Source of the DNA: Pseudocercospora fijiensis CIRAD86
Lineage: Eukaryota; Ascomycota; Dothideomycetes; Mycosphaerellales; Mycosphaerellaceae
Direction: 5' to 3'
Assembly (NCBI RefSeq): GCF_000340215.1
Contig: NW_006921542.1
Location: 958,267 to 1,022,266, forward strand
DNA: 64,000 bases
Part shown: positions 44,331-56,975 of the stretch, piece after piece
Position numbering within the stretch: the stretch's first letter is position 1
How the letters are laid out: each line of letters starts with the position of its first letter
Notes under the pieces: generated by a model
Databases searched by the model: none
Told to the model about the DNA's origin: nothing
What the model saw: only the letters and a program-made list of their open reading frames with translations
Made by a program: the position numbers and the translations under genes

Positions 44331-45789
44331 AGTATATACTAGGTTATACTAATTAGTAATACTTATATAGTAGAGGTTAGAGACTATAGATCGATAACGA
44401 CGTATACTATCCGAGAGTAGTAGAGAAACTAATAGAGGTAGTAAAATTCGCTATACGTTAGGGTCGGCGGAGGTAAGAATAGAAGCGGAGAGCTACTTAT
44501 ACCCGCCGACCCTAACGCGAGCCGTTAGAGTTGCGTTATATAATAAGTGTCTATATATACTAGCTTAACGCTAGTCGAGTACGACGGCTAAGTTATATAG
44601 TACAGCCTATATACAAGTTAGAATAGGGCATTAGCGAAGGAAATAATATACTATACGTATAATAGGGAGGGTAAGGGGGTATATATATATAGAACAGGTA
44701 TATTAGTGCAAGTTAATTATAAATGTTAAAGAAGATAGTAATTAGGAAAGGTAACGACCTTAAATGCCTGCCTCGTAACTAGGTCGGTTAGCGAGTCGGG
44801 CCTAACTAGCTAATAAATCGACGAAGTAAGGTATCTAGCGCTTAAGTATATAATAGTTTAGTTACGCAACTAGTAACCGAAGTAATAAGGCTGTAGATAA
44901 TCGGTATAGTATAAACCCCTATACGATAGACGGTTCTAGATATAGGACTAACAAGTCGTAGTAAATATAGTATTACGTAATAAGTAATCGAAAGTTAGTA
45001 ATATAAATATAAGCCTATTTATAGTAGAGTTGCGACTACGATCGCCGGCGTAGGACGCGAGTACTAATAAGCTACGCAATATAGCTAAATTAACCGATCT
45101 ATGTCCTTATAGTAACTAACAATTATTATACGATAGCGAGTAGACTAGACCCGCTATAGTCCGAGGGTATAGGCTAGTAAGGTAGTTAGTCTTAGGACCC
45201 GAGAGTAGGGTATATAGATAGTTCGAGCTAACGATTAAGATAGCGTGTTTTCTATAAATGCTACTAACTCTATCGGCGGCGAAAAGGCATATATTTAGCT
45301 ATAACGAGTAGTAAACAAAGGTATAAAACGATCGAAATATTCTATAGATCGTATACTAGAGTAGTAGTCTAAGTAGGAGGTCGAATAAACGACTATATAT
45401 AAATCCGTAGTAATATAATACACTAAGCTTAAGGTTAAGAAGCGAGATAATAGATAACGTAATTTACCGAACCCGCTACCGAAGTTAGTAATAGAGGATA
45501 CAGAAGTTGTCTAGTAGGCTTAGTACCCGATTCGATATCGAATTAAAGCCCGAGTCGGTATTAGCAAACCCCGCGACTAGAGTAGTTCTAGTTTCTACTA
45601 CTAACTAACGTCGACTTTCTACTACGCTATATATATAACTACCGCCGTCGAGAATGCTACGTACTTAACTACCTCGCGATTAATATTTAATAGGCGGTAT
45701 TACTCGCGGCCTTAGCCTATCGCCGTCGATATACTACGCATTTTACGCTAGCGTCGAGAGGTTGATTTAGGAGTCTAGTTAGATTAGTA
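44331..45789. other. no gene identified; one hairpin
   Basis: About 1.45 kb between the divergent SNF2 and unknown relics. It is TA-rich with no coherent frame. Apart from the inverted repeat at 44456-44517, I see nothing definite. It may contain a decayed shared promoter region. Confidence 0.35.
44456..44517. repeat. perfect 15-bp hairpin
   Basis: CGTTAGGGTCGGCGG (44456-44470) pairs with CCGCCGACCCTAACG (44503-44517) across a 32-base loop. It could be a small inverted repeat or transcription stem; no T-run follows. Confidence 0.6.
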
Positions 45790-48028
45790 GTACGTTCTAA
45801 TTACTATTATTGCTAGAACGCCGAAGGATATAAGGTTACCTATACGACCTAGTATTAATAGACGAGAAATACGAAGAAGAGTTCCCTAAGGTAGTAAAGC
45901 AGATCTATACGGTAGAGGGACAGACTACGTTTAGGTACCTAGTATATAAGATTTGTTCTAATTATCGCCGACGGACGAGACAAAAAACGGTACGCGTAAC
46001 AACGCGTAGAGTCGGCGATACTAGCGATTACGCGGAAATTGCTATATCTACGGATACTAGACTAGCGATACTAGAAGGATCTAGAGCGGTACCGCCGTAC
46101 CGCGTACTAAATAATATATAGTAGAGTATAGTTATAGTATAAGAGTAGAACGGGAAGGTAAAACCTATATATCGATTATATAAACTCGATTATCGCTAGC
46201 CTATAGTTAAAGGCTACGCGTTAGTCGGAGTCGATAATATAGACCTCGAACGATTAGTTAAGATACTATAGGTAGATTGTAGTTTCGAAGCCAGAGTCGA
46301 CGCCTTATATTAAATAAGCGACTAATATAGACACGTTCGAATTAATAACGAGCGATAGTAGAGGGCTAGTCTATCCGATATATTAGGTAGAGGCCTATAG
46401 CTACGATTTGCAATCTATAGGCAAATTAAGGAGGCAGAACGAGCGTAAACGTAAACGTAGAAAAGCAAGATAAATAATTAATTTTACTAAGTCCGATATA
46501 GAAGTCCTACTCTAATAGTAATAGGTACTAATCTATTTATTAAACGGAAGGTGAGATGCCCTAGCTACGATAAGCACTACGCTTTAATCTTAGATATATA
46601 CTAATATATAGTAAGTATATTACGTATAGTAGTCTTAAGCGCCGCGATCTCTTCCTTTATCTATTTAATCCCGGCCTATATTTAAGTACTCTAATTACGC
46701 TATAGCGATAGCGGACTCGGGGTAGCGCGATAATTAAGGAAAGGCTAAATCGGCTACGACTAGCAGTCGTTAGGCTAGGGTAGATTATATGCCTCTAGCT
46801 AGTAATCTATTTCGAATTGTATCTATCGAGTATAGGGCCTCTACGGTGTTATTAACCTCGAATTAGCTAAACACGCCGATAGAGATAGTTCTAACTAACT
46901 CGTAATACTACGAGGCGGCTTCGAAGGTATAAATTCGACCTAGCGGATTAGCTAATACCGATTAATTTACCGATAAAGAACGTATATCTATATATACCGT
47001 AGTAGCGACCGAGCGAGGATTAAATAGTCTAAATACGCCGATTGCTTTAGTACAATATCGATAGTATTGCTATATACCGTCGGCCTAGACTATAATAATT
47101 ACCGCTAGACTAATAATAGCGATAAATTAATAGTTCCCGAATCCGACTCGCGACCGAATCGGGCTAGCGTCGATAAGGTACGAAAATAGCGAATAGTCTA
47201 TAGGCTACGATTATACTTTAGCGTTAGCGGGGCATATCCGATAGGACTAATAAGCGATTATAGATAGCGACTCGGGCAGTCTATACTAGAGTAGAGGATA
47301 AAACCGCAATTTAATAACCCTCTTTTCGTAAGGTAAATAAGTACGAAGACGCGTATAGTCTAATATATACTACGTTAGATTCGCAATAATACTACTACTC
47401 GTTATAGTATACTTAGGATAGGTCGCAACTACGAAGAAGATAAATATAGAACTTAATCGTTATCCGACTCGATAGAGTTAGATAGGGATACTAGATTCGA
47501 AGAAGAAAACAGGGAGGAGACTTGTTTATACGTAGCGACTAGTATTAGATCGAAATTTATAAAAGTAACGTATACTTACTAGAGTACGGCGATAGAGGAC
47601 TAACGTAACTAGTATAAGGGTAGGAATAGCAAAGATCTAGCAAGGCTAAAATAGAAGTACGACGACGATAGGGCAGATCGGAGCGACGATATAAAGCTAT
47701 TAAAACGACGTAAGAAACGAGATAAAGGCTTAATAACTTCTAGTAAAGAACGTTTAAATCGAAAGAAGGGCTTACTCGAAGTAAGGGAGTAAATCTTATA
47801 TAACGAGACGCGTCGTAAACTATTCGCTATTACGTTAACTAGGGCTAGAGGATATAAGACGATATTTCCTACTACTTAAACCCTAGTATAGGTAGACGAA
47901 ACAATTAAAAAGGTATATAGTAAAAACTACGATCGATTACTAGCTTTACGTATAATAGTACTATAGCCGGGTAGCTATATACTATCGAGAGACGTAATCT
48001 AAGTAGTCGGTAGAGATCCCGATATAAT
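45790..48028 (+). pseudogene. large unidentified relic U, 5' part
   Basis: A plus-strand frame from about 45800 to 46480 reads GYLYDLVLIDEKYEEEFPKV, KPIYRLYKLDYR and GYALVGVDNIDLERLVKIL, with TAG/TAA breaks. A second coherent stretch from about 47430 reads LYVATSIRSKFIKVTYTY, KGLITSSKERLNRKKGLLEV and AITLTRARGYKTIFPTT. The frame runs up to Gypsy-A copy 3 at 48029 and resumes at 55187. I recognise no domain. The gene is divergent from the SNF2 relic. Confidence 0.4.
48024..48028. repeat. target duplication ATAAT, left
   Basis: ATAAT directly before the LTR at 48029; repeated at 55182-55186 directly after the other LTR. Confidence 0.9.
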
Positions 48029-48226
48029 TGTTAGGACTAAAGAGGTTATACGTAATTAGCATGTAACTAGGCTCGAGTAAAGCTAGGGTATTAATGCCTT
48101 AGGCAGGGCTTAGCGCTTAGCGTTAGGCTAACTAGCCTACCTTCCTCCCTCTCCTTTTAGATCTCTATCGAATACTATACTAATTTACTACTACCCTATC
48201 TACCTACTAATATAACCCTTCTTATA
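48029..48226 (+). repeat. Gypsy-A copy 3 5' LTR
   Basis: 198 bases, starting TGTTAGGACTAAAGAGG and ending CCCTTCTTATA. The start keeps TG while the 3' LTR has TA. Confidence 0.93.
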
Positions 48227-48299
48227 TAGTATTCGATCTACCCTTTAAAAGCAGTAGCTAGATAGTCCTTATTTTAAGCTTTTAGCGGTATAGCTACGA

Positions 48300-49833
48300 G
48301 AACTATCGATTTAACTATATTGCGCCTAAAGAACGGGACCTATACGTACTATTCTATTAAAACAACGGTACTAATTATTAAGCAAGGCCTTCTATACGGC
48401 CTATTATACTAAGTTAATCGTACTAGGCCGATATCTACTAATTCCGCTATATCCGTATCTTAGAGGCTAATAATATATTATTAGTGTCGCCCCTTATAAT
48501 AGCCGGTTTATTACGAAACAACAACCGCGGAGCCGCTAGCAGCGCTAGCAATAATAACGCTAGTAGCATAGTTCCCGCTAAAGTGCCTACTAAAGTGCCT
48601 ACTAAAGAGCCTACTAGAGGGCCTACTAAAGAAGAACCTATAATTCTAGGTAATAACCTAGAATTGCCTATTAACGATATTCTTAACAATATTGTTAATC
48701 GACGATATAGCTAACTAGCCTTTAGCCCCTAGCCGATAGCGAGACTTTAAGAAGCTAGTTAGAATAGGCTTACTACCCTACGTCGAGAACAATAGCTAAA
48801 GGATAATCTCCTCGAGATTCGCCGCCTATAGGAGTCCCTAATAACTAACGCTAAACCGATAGTAGGGCCTTCCTTACTATCCGTCCTAGTTTAGAAGAAG
48901 GATGCTAAGCTTAAGGACTGCACTGTATTTAATAGCTCTAGTCGGAAGCAATACAACGACCACATTCGTAACTGTAAGCTTAATTAGCGTAACGTACTAA
49001 GAGCGCTGCTAGATAACTATTCCTTAGTCGTACACGCTATACAGTACATTAATAGCGACCTAAAACGCACTTAGGATAATTATTTCGACTCCCTTAGTAA
49101 CTAGACTACTATTTAGTAGAAAACCTATAAGACTATTATGCTAGATACCCTTAGAAACCCTATACTAAGGCAACAACACGCTTAGGACTAGTACCTTCGA
49201 GCTAAACAAAAGACTAATTAATCGGCTCGCTTATTCGAGGCCTATTTAAAGACCCTCGAAGATAACCTTCCGGCTAAGACCGACTCTATATAGATCTCCG
49301 AAATACGCCCTAAATTGAGGTAGGAGCTTATCCTTAAATTAGACCGCCGCTATGTATTCGAATAGGCTAATCTTATACGAATTCAATTTATAATTAAAGT
49401 AGAAACTACAGAGCGTATAGTATAGCTATAGTAAGGGCTAGAATCTAAGATACGACTATCTAACAACCGTAGCCGCGGAGGCAACTAAGGCTCCTACTAA
49501 AACAACAATGCTAACAATAGGAATAGTAACAGCGACCGTAGAAGAGGCCGTAGCCGGCGGCTATATAGAGGAGGCCGTAATAGGGGCCGTAGAAGGGGCT
49601 CGTATCCCTATAATACTAATCGCTTAACTAATAATAGTAGCAACAGCGGCTATAGCAATCTCCTAACCGGATTGAAGTGCTTTAACTATAATAGCACTAG
49701 CTATTTACTAGGCTAATGCGACAAACCTAAGGACTAGGCCCGAATCGACCGTACTACCGCTAAGTACCGAAAGCACCTTTTAGCCGCTAATGCTACCCCT
49801 ATTAGCCCTTCTAACTATTCGAAAAAAGAATAA
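48300..49833 (+). pseudogene. Gypsy-A copy 3 gag relic
   Basis: The frame starts near 48300 and ends at TAA 49831-49833. An open stretch, 48484-48714, carries a Pro-Thr repeat (AKVPTKVPTKEPTRGPTK) and LPINDILNNIV. A helical gag domain follows (LLDNYSLVVHAIQYINSDL near 49000). The Arg/Gly/Asn-rich linker is at about 49480-49640. The zinc knuckle at 49675-49720 is KCFNYNSTSYLLG then CDKPKD, with one Cys changed to Tyr. Confidence 0.82.
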
Positions 49834-49859
49834 GCGCCGGACTAACCGTTAGCCTTATA

Positions 49860-52800
49860 CGGCGTAAAACTATCGACATTGTACTAGCTATTATATATGC
49901 CTATCTCGTATAGGACATATATAGAACTAACTATAAAGCTAAGGTTATACTAGATCTAGGAAATTCAGTTAGTGCCCTTATTAGCTATCGCCTAGCTAAG
50001 TAATTAGACCTTCGACAATTGCCTAGGACTAACCTACTAACCCTTGCTTAGTTTAATAACGCTCGGCACTTAACCTATAGAGCCTACTATGTTTATATAG
50101 TCCTAAGAGACGACCTCGGGCCTCGGCAATAAGCGCCTACTAGACTTTACTACCTACGCAGCAGATATAGACAACCTATATAGGGGAGCTACTATTGTTA
50201 TTAGCAACCCTATTCTTAAGCACTACGCTATCGCTATAGACTTAGGCAGTTAATAATAGCGATTTAGAATCGCTAGGAAAGAGGACATTAAATACATTAA
50301 TACTAGCGAGTGCCCTAACGATATTAGGGTCCTATTTATTAGCAACCTAACCCTAGCTAATCCGCCTACCGACCTACTCGGTAGTAATAACGATAAACCT
50401 ATGCCCCCTAATAGCATAGACCCTAATTAACTTACTCGCATACTAGAGCCTATTCGAGAGACCTATATTAATATATTTAAACACTACCTAGTATCGACAT
50501 TGCCTATATTTAAAGAGACGGATTATAAGATTAATATTATAGAGGGTAAGGAGGTCCCTTTTAGTCCCCTCTACAACCTTAGCGAACGAGAGCTTACTAT
50601 ATTACGTAAGTACCTAGAGGAGAACCTAGCTAATAGTCGTATTCGGTATAGTAACAGCCCTACTAGTATACCTATCCTATTTGTACTAAAGAAGGATAGT
50701 AGCCTACGCCTATATATCGATTATCGTAGGCTTAATACTGTTACTATTAAAGACCGCTGTCTACTTCCTCTTATTAATAAGACCCTCGACCGCCTTTCTA
50801 GCGCTTACTTTTATACTATACTAGACGTTAGGGATGCCTGCTGCCGCATTCGTATTCGCAAGGGCGATAAATAGAAGACGGCCTTCCGTACTCGCTATAG
50901 CTACTTCGAGTACTTAGTTATACTATTTAGGCTAGCTAATACCCCTATAATATTCTAGTCCTATATTAATCGGGCCCTATCCGGCCTACTAGACTACCTC
51001 TATATAGTTTACCTAGATAACATCCTAGTTTATACCTATTTACCTAATATTGCGGAATACTAGGCTATAGTCCGTAAGGTACTCGATCGCCTAAGGGCCT
51101 ATAGGCTGTATTGCAAGCCCTCTAGGTGTGCCTTTGCTGCTAGGGAGGTATCCTTCCTCGGCTTCCTCGTGTTGACTAATGGTATTAAGGCTAATCCTAA
51201 TCAGATTAAGACTATAACTAAGTAGCTAACGCCTACTAGTATTAAGGAGCTTTAATTATTCCTAGGTTTTACTAACTTCTACCGTCGATTTATCGAGAGC
51301 TGCTTACGGTACGTAATACCGCTAACTAAGCTTACTAAAACTAAGGCTAACCCGACTAGAGAGTTTAAATAGACTAATAAGGCACAAGCCGCTTTTAACG
51401 GCTTAAAGTAACGCTTTACTAAAGTCCCCTTATTATACTATTTCGTACTAAGCAAACTAATCCGTATTAAGACTAACGCTTTACAGTTCGCTATATTAGC
51501 TATTATATCCTAACAATCGGATAAGGACTATTATTAGCATCCGATTGCCTTCTTCTTAAGAAAGATAATTAATACAGAACGTCGCTACGAGACCTACGAG
51601 TAAGAGCTCTTAGCTATTGTCGAGGCCTTTAAGTATTAGGGGCACTACCTCGATAGGGCTTAATATACGATATAGGTCTATATAGACTATAACAACCTCC
51701 GTAGCATTACTAAGGTTACTAGGGTTATAGGCCGATAGGCTAGATAGGCCGTCTACCTCGCTAGGTTTAACTTTAATATTCTATATCGGCTAGGCGTAAG
51801 TAACCCTACTAATAGTCTATCGAGGCGGCCTAATTACGATAGCGAGACTTAGCAATCTATTAATTCTTTGTTTCTAACCCTATAGCACAAGATTGCTATA
51901 GACCTCGTAGTAAGGCAAGCGTAGGATAAGCGGCTTACCGGACTCCGCGACGGCTTAAAGTATATTAATGCTCTTGCTATATTAATAGTACGTACTAAGC
52001 TTAACAACACTAACAGGAAGGGTTACGATAACTCCCTAGTCGATATCGCTATATATAGTAATAGCGATTAAAGTACTACTATAGTTGATCTAGCTACTAG
52101 TGCTACTAGATATATACAGTATATACTACGTACGATAGCGAGGGTACTATTAAGCGAACTTGCATAAGGAGATAGTTAAGTCCTTATAAATAAGCCATTA
52201 CGCGCTTAGCAAAGGGACGCTTTTGCTACGGTCTATATAGATTAGCTTGCTAATAGTCGCAAAACTAGATCTAGTAAGAATTGGTCGATTGATACCGATA
52301 GCTATTTGCGCTATAAGGGCAGATTGTATATCCCTGCCGAGTATTCGATACGATAAGAGCTTCTTAAGCGACACTATAATAGTAAGCTTGCCGGTTACTA
52401 TAGTATAGAGAGGTCGCACGAGCTACTATCGCGTATATACTACTAGCTAAATAGTAAGCGGGATATAAAAGACTACGTAAATACGTGTGCCGTATACTAA
52501 CGCATTAAGGCACTAAAGCATTAGCCTTTTAGCGAGTTGTCCTTATTACTAATCCCCTATAAGCTATTTGTAGAGCTTATAATAGATTTTATTATAGGTC
52601 TTCCCCCTATTAAGCGAAGAGGAAGCAAGGACGTCTTTAATACTATACTAGTCGTTATAGACCGGTTTACTAAGGGCGCTCGCTATATCCCCGCTCGGAA
52701 GGATTAGACAGCTATTAACCTAGCTAAGTTACTATAGAATAACATCTTCTATAGCTATTAGGGAACCCCTAAGGGGATAGTCTCTAACCGGGGCTCGACA

Positions 52801-53770
52801 TTTATATCTTATTATTAGAGTGAGATATGCCTATAACTAAGACTTAAGCATCGCCTATCTATAGCATTCTATCTACAAACAGATAGCTAAACCGAGAGGC
52901 AAAATGCTACCCTATAGTAGTACCTACGTAGCTATATTAATAAGAACCCTAACGACTAGGTTAACCTCCTATAACTAGCTAAATTCGTATACAATAACAG
53001 TATCTACTTATCAACTAAGGTGTCGCCGTATATAGCTATAATAGGCTAAAACGCTACCTTACTATAAGATCTATTTACCTCGCTCGAGGCCGAGCGTAAG
53101 GAAAGGGAAGCGCGTTAAGCCCCTAAAATACTAGCGGCTATAGAGAGGGTTTAAAAGATGCGAGAAATTTACGCTATAATAGCTAACAAACTAGCAAAGG
53201 CCTAGGCCTATTAGAAGGCCTACTATAACAAACACTATACGCTAATAACCTTTAAACAAGGCGATATAGTTATACTTAGTACGAAGAACCTCCGTATCCG
53301 CAAACACCTATTACCTAATAGCAAAACAAGGCCCAAGCTTGTACTAAGATATATTAGCCTATTCCGTATCCGAGAACCGAAGGGCAATAGCTAGGCCTAC
53401 TAGTTATAGCTCCCTCCTTATTATACTATCTATAACACCTTCTATATCTCCCTACTTAAACTAGATTACTACCGCGGAGACCCCGATAAAGAAGCCCCTA
53501 CCGAATATAAAGAGGTACTAGCAGACGGCGAAGAGCTATAGTCTATAGAACGTATCCTAAAGTATCGGACTAGGCAAGGCAAGAAGGAATACCTATTAAG
53601 ATAGTAAGGCTATTTACCTAAATAGGACTCGTAGGAAGCTAAAGGTTCCTTTAAGGATATAGCTAAGCTATTAGACGAGTATTAGACTAGCGTAAAGAAC
53701 AAGAAGAAGGCTAAAAGCTCGTAATATTACTAAGGCTTAGGATTAATACTACCCCCGGGGTACTATTAGC
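49860..53770 (+). pseudogene. Gypsy-A copy 3 pol relic
   Basis: Domains are in order. The protease is near 49930 (KVILDLGNSVSALISYRLAK). RT has an open stretch 50500-50874 with [20 protein letters not shown]; the catalytic motif near 51010 is YLDNILVY, with Asp to Asn by RIP. RNase H is at about 51450-51700 (HPIAFFLRKIIN). The integrase zinc-binding region is near 52370, and the core is LFVELIIDFIIGLPPIKRRG and VVIDRFTKGARYIPAR (52560-52700). A C-terminal chromodomain is at 53520-53680 (SIERILKYRTR, GKKEYLLR, SFKDIAKLLDEY). Many TAG/TAA codons, and the protease frame differs from the RT frame, so an indel or a programmed shift is possible. Confidence 0.88.
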
Positions 53771-54983
53771 TAACTAATTAGAGGCAAGCAATTGTTAGTA
53801 ATAAGGGACAATAAGACTATACTACTATAGAATCTACCTCTTTACTAGCGCACCCTATAAGACCCTTCTCTTAGCGCCCCCTCCTATTCCTACGTCCTGT
53901 CGAGGCCCTAAGACCTAGGCGGTCGGCGGGGATAGCGCGCGCGTACGAATAACGATAATAAAGGTAATAGTATCGCGCTACGAGCTAGTAGTATACCGGC
54001 GGCCGGCGCGGCTATATTAGTAACGGTATTGCAGAGTGTATTGCTGCTTAAAGAAGGAAAGATACGGCTATATTAGTAACGGTATTGCCGAGTTGTTATT
54101 AGTTAAAGAAGGAAATTAGAAGAAGGTAAAGTTAGCGCTAAGACGACTAGCGCCGCTATTGTTAACATTACCTACTATTGTCGCTATACTTACGAAGACA
54201 ACCTTACCTATACTACGGCCTAAGGCCGGAAACGTACTATACTAATTAAGTTAAAAGAATAGCTATATTAAAGGTTTAATTAAAACTTTAAGGCTAAGTT
54301 AAAACTTTAAGCCGCCTAGAAGATTAAGCGACTAATAGACTAACTAAAGGCTAAAATTATAGAGCTAAGCTAGCTAGGGTCGATCTTGCGGACAATAGGT
54401 TACTCCTCGATCTTTCCGACCCTTTAAGCAAGGCGAACCTTAACTATTACACTTATAATAGCCTTTACCTATAGAAACTAGACAACTATGTTTTTTAAAA
54501 AGATAAGATAAGATTAACAATTGAAGGCTACTAAACCTAACTAATTAGGGCTAGTAAAACTACGATAGTAAATAATAGCCCTCGTAATAATAAGAACAAC
54601 CCTCGGGAGCGGACATTTCTAGGTCTTTTAAGAGTAGACGTAAAGAACTCGGACAACCTTACTTAGAACGGGGGCAGTGCTATAATACCCTATATACCTA
54701 CCTATTATAGTAGGGAAGGTACGCTCGTATTATAATTAGTTGCTAGCCTTTAATTTCTACAGCTATATAATACCTTATTGTTACTATAGTAGTAGTAATA
54801 TCGCAGTTAGAAGTTAGACATTATATTAGAGGTAAGGTTTAATACGGTTATATAATTAGGTAGTTAAGCGTTCAATTTAGCGCGGACTAAGCGGCTTATT
54901 AGACCTACTAAGTTAGTAGCAATAGAGGTTGAGATTGGAATATAGACCGGCTACGAGGGCGTAGCCTTTAGAAGGGAAGCGTA
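53771..54983 (-). other. Gypsy-A copy 3 3' region with antisense frame
   Basis: The 1.2 kb between pol and the 3' LTR is homologous to 27210-28440 of copy 2, where an antisense frame is readable. Here that frame would be on the minus strand from about 54845 and is more broken. A block GCTATATTAGTAACGGTATTG occurs twice near 54010 and 54070, apart from one extra base at each end. Confidence 0.4.
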
Positions 54984-55181
54984 TATTAGGACTAGAGAGG
55001 TTATACGTAATTAGTATATAACTAGGCTCGAGTAAAGCTAGGGTCTTAATACCTTAGGTAGGGCTTAGCGCTTAGCGTTAGGCTAACTAGCCTACCTTCC
55101 TTCCTCTCCTCTTAGATCTCTATCGAATACTATACTAATTTACTACCACCCTATCTACCTACTAATATAACCCTTCTTATA
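54984..55181 (+). repeat. Gypsy-A copy 3 3' LTR
   Basis: 198 bases, TATTAGGACTAGAGAGG to CCCTTCTTATA. It differs from the 5' LTR mainly by transitions. Confidence 0.93.
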
Positions 55182-55186
55182 ATAAT
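55182..55186. repeat. target duplication ATAAT, right
   Basis: Second copy of the five bases at 48024-48028. Confidence 0.9.
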
Positions 55187-56600
55187 AGTATCGAGACTAA
55201 TATTAGAATAGTTGCGAGAAGCTATACGAAAGGAGCGAGGCTATATTAATACCTATATCTAATCGATATTGTTAAACTAAGTACCGATCGCAATAACCGA
55301 TACTCTAAAAAGGATAGTATACGCTAAGAGGATACTCGATAACTAAATCTTCGAGTACTATAACGAGAAACTAGTAAGACCCTCTCTAAAATAGTATAGT
55401 TACTAGATAATAGCTAACGGTCGATATATACTATACGCTACCTTAGTAAGCTTATATATAAATGTCTAGCGGGTATGCTACTCTAGTAGGATCGGCGAGG
55501 CTAGAAGACATATATTAAACAGTACTACTATAAAGTTACCTCTTTTATAATATTATCTACCGCTACGGTAATTAGTAGGATACTAACCGGATAGTCGATA
55601 GAGTCGCATTTAACTAAAGTTAGAGGTAAAGCGATCTAGCTAGCCTTAGATTATAAGTTAATACACTAGCCGTTCCTAGATCGGATAACTACGTAGAATG
55701 CGACGGATTAAGCCACTTATAACCTTCGGTTATCGAAAGCGTAGAAGATATACGTACGGTATATAGGCAGAGTATAGGATATCCCTAAATTATTAATAAA
55801 TAACTTCGAGAGCGTACGTAACGACATCGATATACTTATAGCAATCGACGTTGTTTCTAATTCCGACGATAAAGGCGGATCGATCGAGCGCTATAGTAAG
55901 AGTAGTCTACGAGCGCCGTATTTCTCTTATATACTAATATAATCGATAAGTCCTAAAGCGTCTACTAGGCAACAATTAAGTAAACAATTTAAAGCCGGCG
56001 ATAATACGATAGATAAGTTAGCGGAGGTAGAGGCCCTACCTAAGAAAAACGATATTAGACTGCCTATACTATAGAGTAGTTTCTAAGCGACAGATTAGGA
56101 GCCGACGGAGTCTACTAATCTATTTACTTCGGTATAGGGAAGTAACGGCACAAGTACTACCGAGACAATAGAATATAATAGAACTAAAGACAATAGATAT
56201 AAAAGATATAGATATACCGCGGTAATAAGAATAGGGAAAGGATTACGCGCTAATTACTATACGAATAGTAGGTATTCCAACTAGTCGTATATAATAGATA
56301 AGACTTTATTCGCGGCGGTAAGTAATCGCGTTAGGGATGTATTAGGGCTAGAAGAGGGGGAGTAGATATAGTAGATAGATATAGAGACGGACGGCGGTAA
56401 AGTCGAAGAGATAGCATTTAACGAGGAGACGTAGAATCGAACAATTAAGAGATATATAGTAAAAGAGAAGAAGAAGTCGAAAGGAAACAAACGAAAGAAG
56501 GTAGAGGTATATCGCTTTAATATAGCCGTAGAGGACGAATAGAATACATTCTTATTAACCGTAATAAATAGATACCGTATATAATATAACGAAATCTATT
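55187..56600 (+). pseudogene. large unidentified relic U, 3' part
   Basis: Continues relic U after Gypsy-A copy 3: VSRLILE, REAIRKERGYINTYI, TDTLKRIVYAKRILDN, IFEYYNEKLVRPSLK. From about 55590 another frame is coherent: LSKAQKIYVRYIGRV-like, ESVRNDIDILIAIDVVS, FKAGDNTIDKLAEVEALPK. It ends in a Lys-rich tail near 56470 (VKEKKKSKGNKRKKVEVYRF). An inverted-repeat block 300 bases further on resembles the one beside the Plavaka relic, so U may be a transposon protein. The domain is not recognised. Confidence 0.4.
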
Positions 56601-56892
56601 AATACTATACGAGTCGGTCGCTAAGTCGGTACTAACTTAGTATACATAGTAGACGTATACAAATGCTAGTAGTTACCCGAGTATGCGTATAAACGTTCGA
56701 TGTTAGTAGAAGCAACAATCGTATAATATATAGATCCGATAGAAAATATAATTCAAATACTAGTACTAGTACCTACGACGACTCGAGCCCGACTCGATAT
56801 ACGAGTCGGACGGTAAAGAATAAAATTTTTACTACGATTAGATTTGCTAGAATTTCTAGATCGCGACAATCCTATTAGACAAGATCTTTAAC

Positions 56893-56975
56893 GTACGATG
56901 CTAAGGATCCTAAGCTATCCTATCGATAGGATCGTCGCGATCGGTAAAAAAGTTTCCGTAACGTTAGCCTTCGAG
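56893..56975. repeat. terminal-repeat-like block, inverted relative to 16052-16141
   Basis: Read on the minus strand it begins GTTACGGAAACTTTTTTACC, continues with ATCGCGACGATCCTATCGAT, and reaches a TTAGGATC palindrome. This matches the block at 16052 with small gaps. It lies at the 3' side of relic U, as the other lies at the 3' side of the Plavaka relic. Confidence 0.55.

Larger units (their letters stand above)
48029..55181 (+). mobile_element. Gypsy-A copy 3, complete
   Basis: A 7153-base chromovirus in plus orientation with two 198-base LTRs and a 5-bp target duplication, inserted in relic U. It serves as the reference for the truncated and nested copies. Order: LTR, probable primer-binding site (48227 on), gag, protease, RT, RNase H, integrase, chromodomain, 1.2-kb 3' region, LTR. 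Confidence 0.94.

Noticed and set aside
44456..44517. TTAGGG as a possible telomere remnant
   Set aside because: Only one TTAGGG in a hairpin, with no tandem telomeric repeats.
56281..56490. 69-codon minus-strand open frame
   Set aside because: Antisense to the coherent Lys-rich end of relic U; Ser/Tyr-rich by complement.
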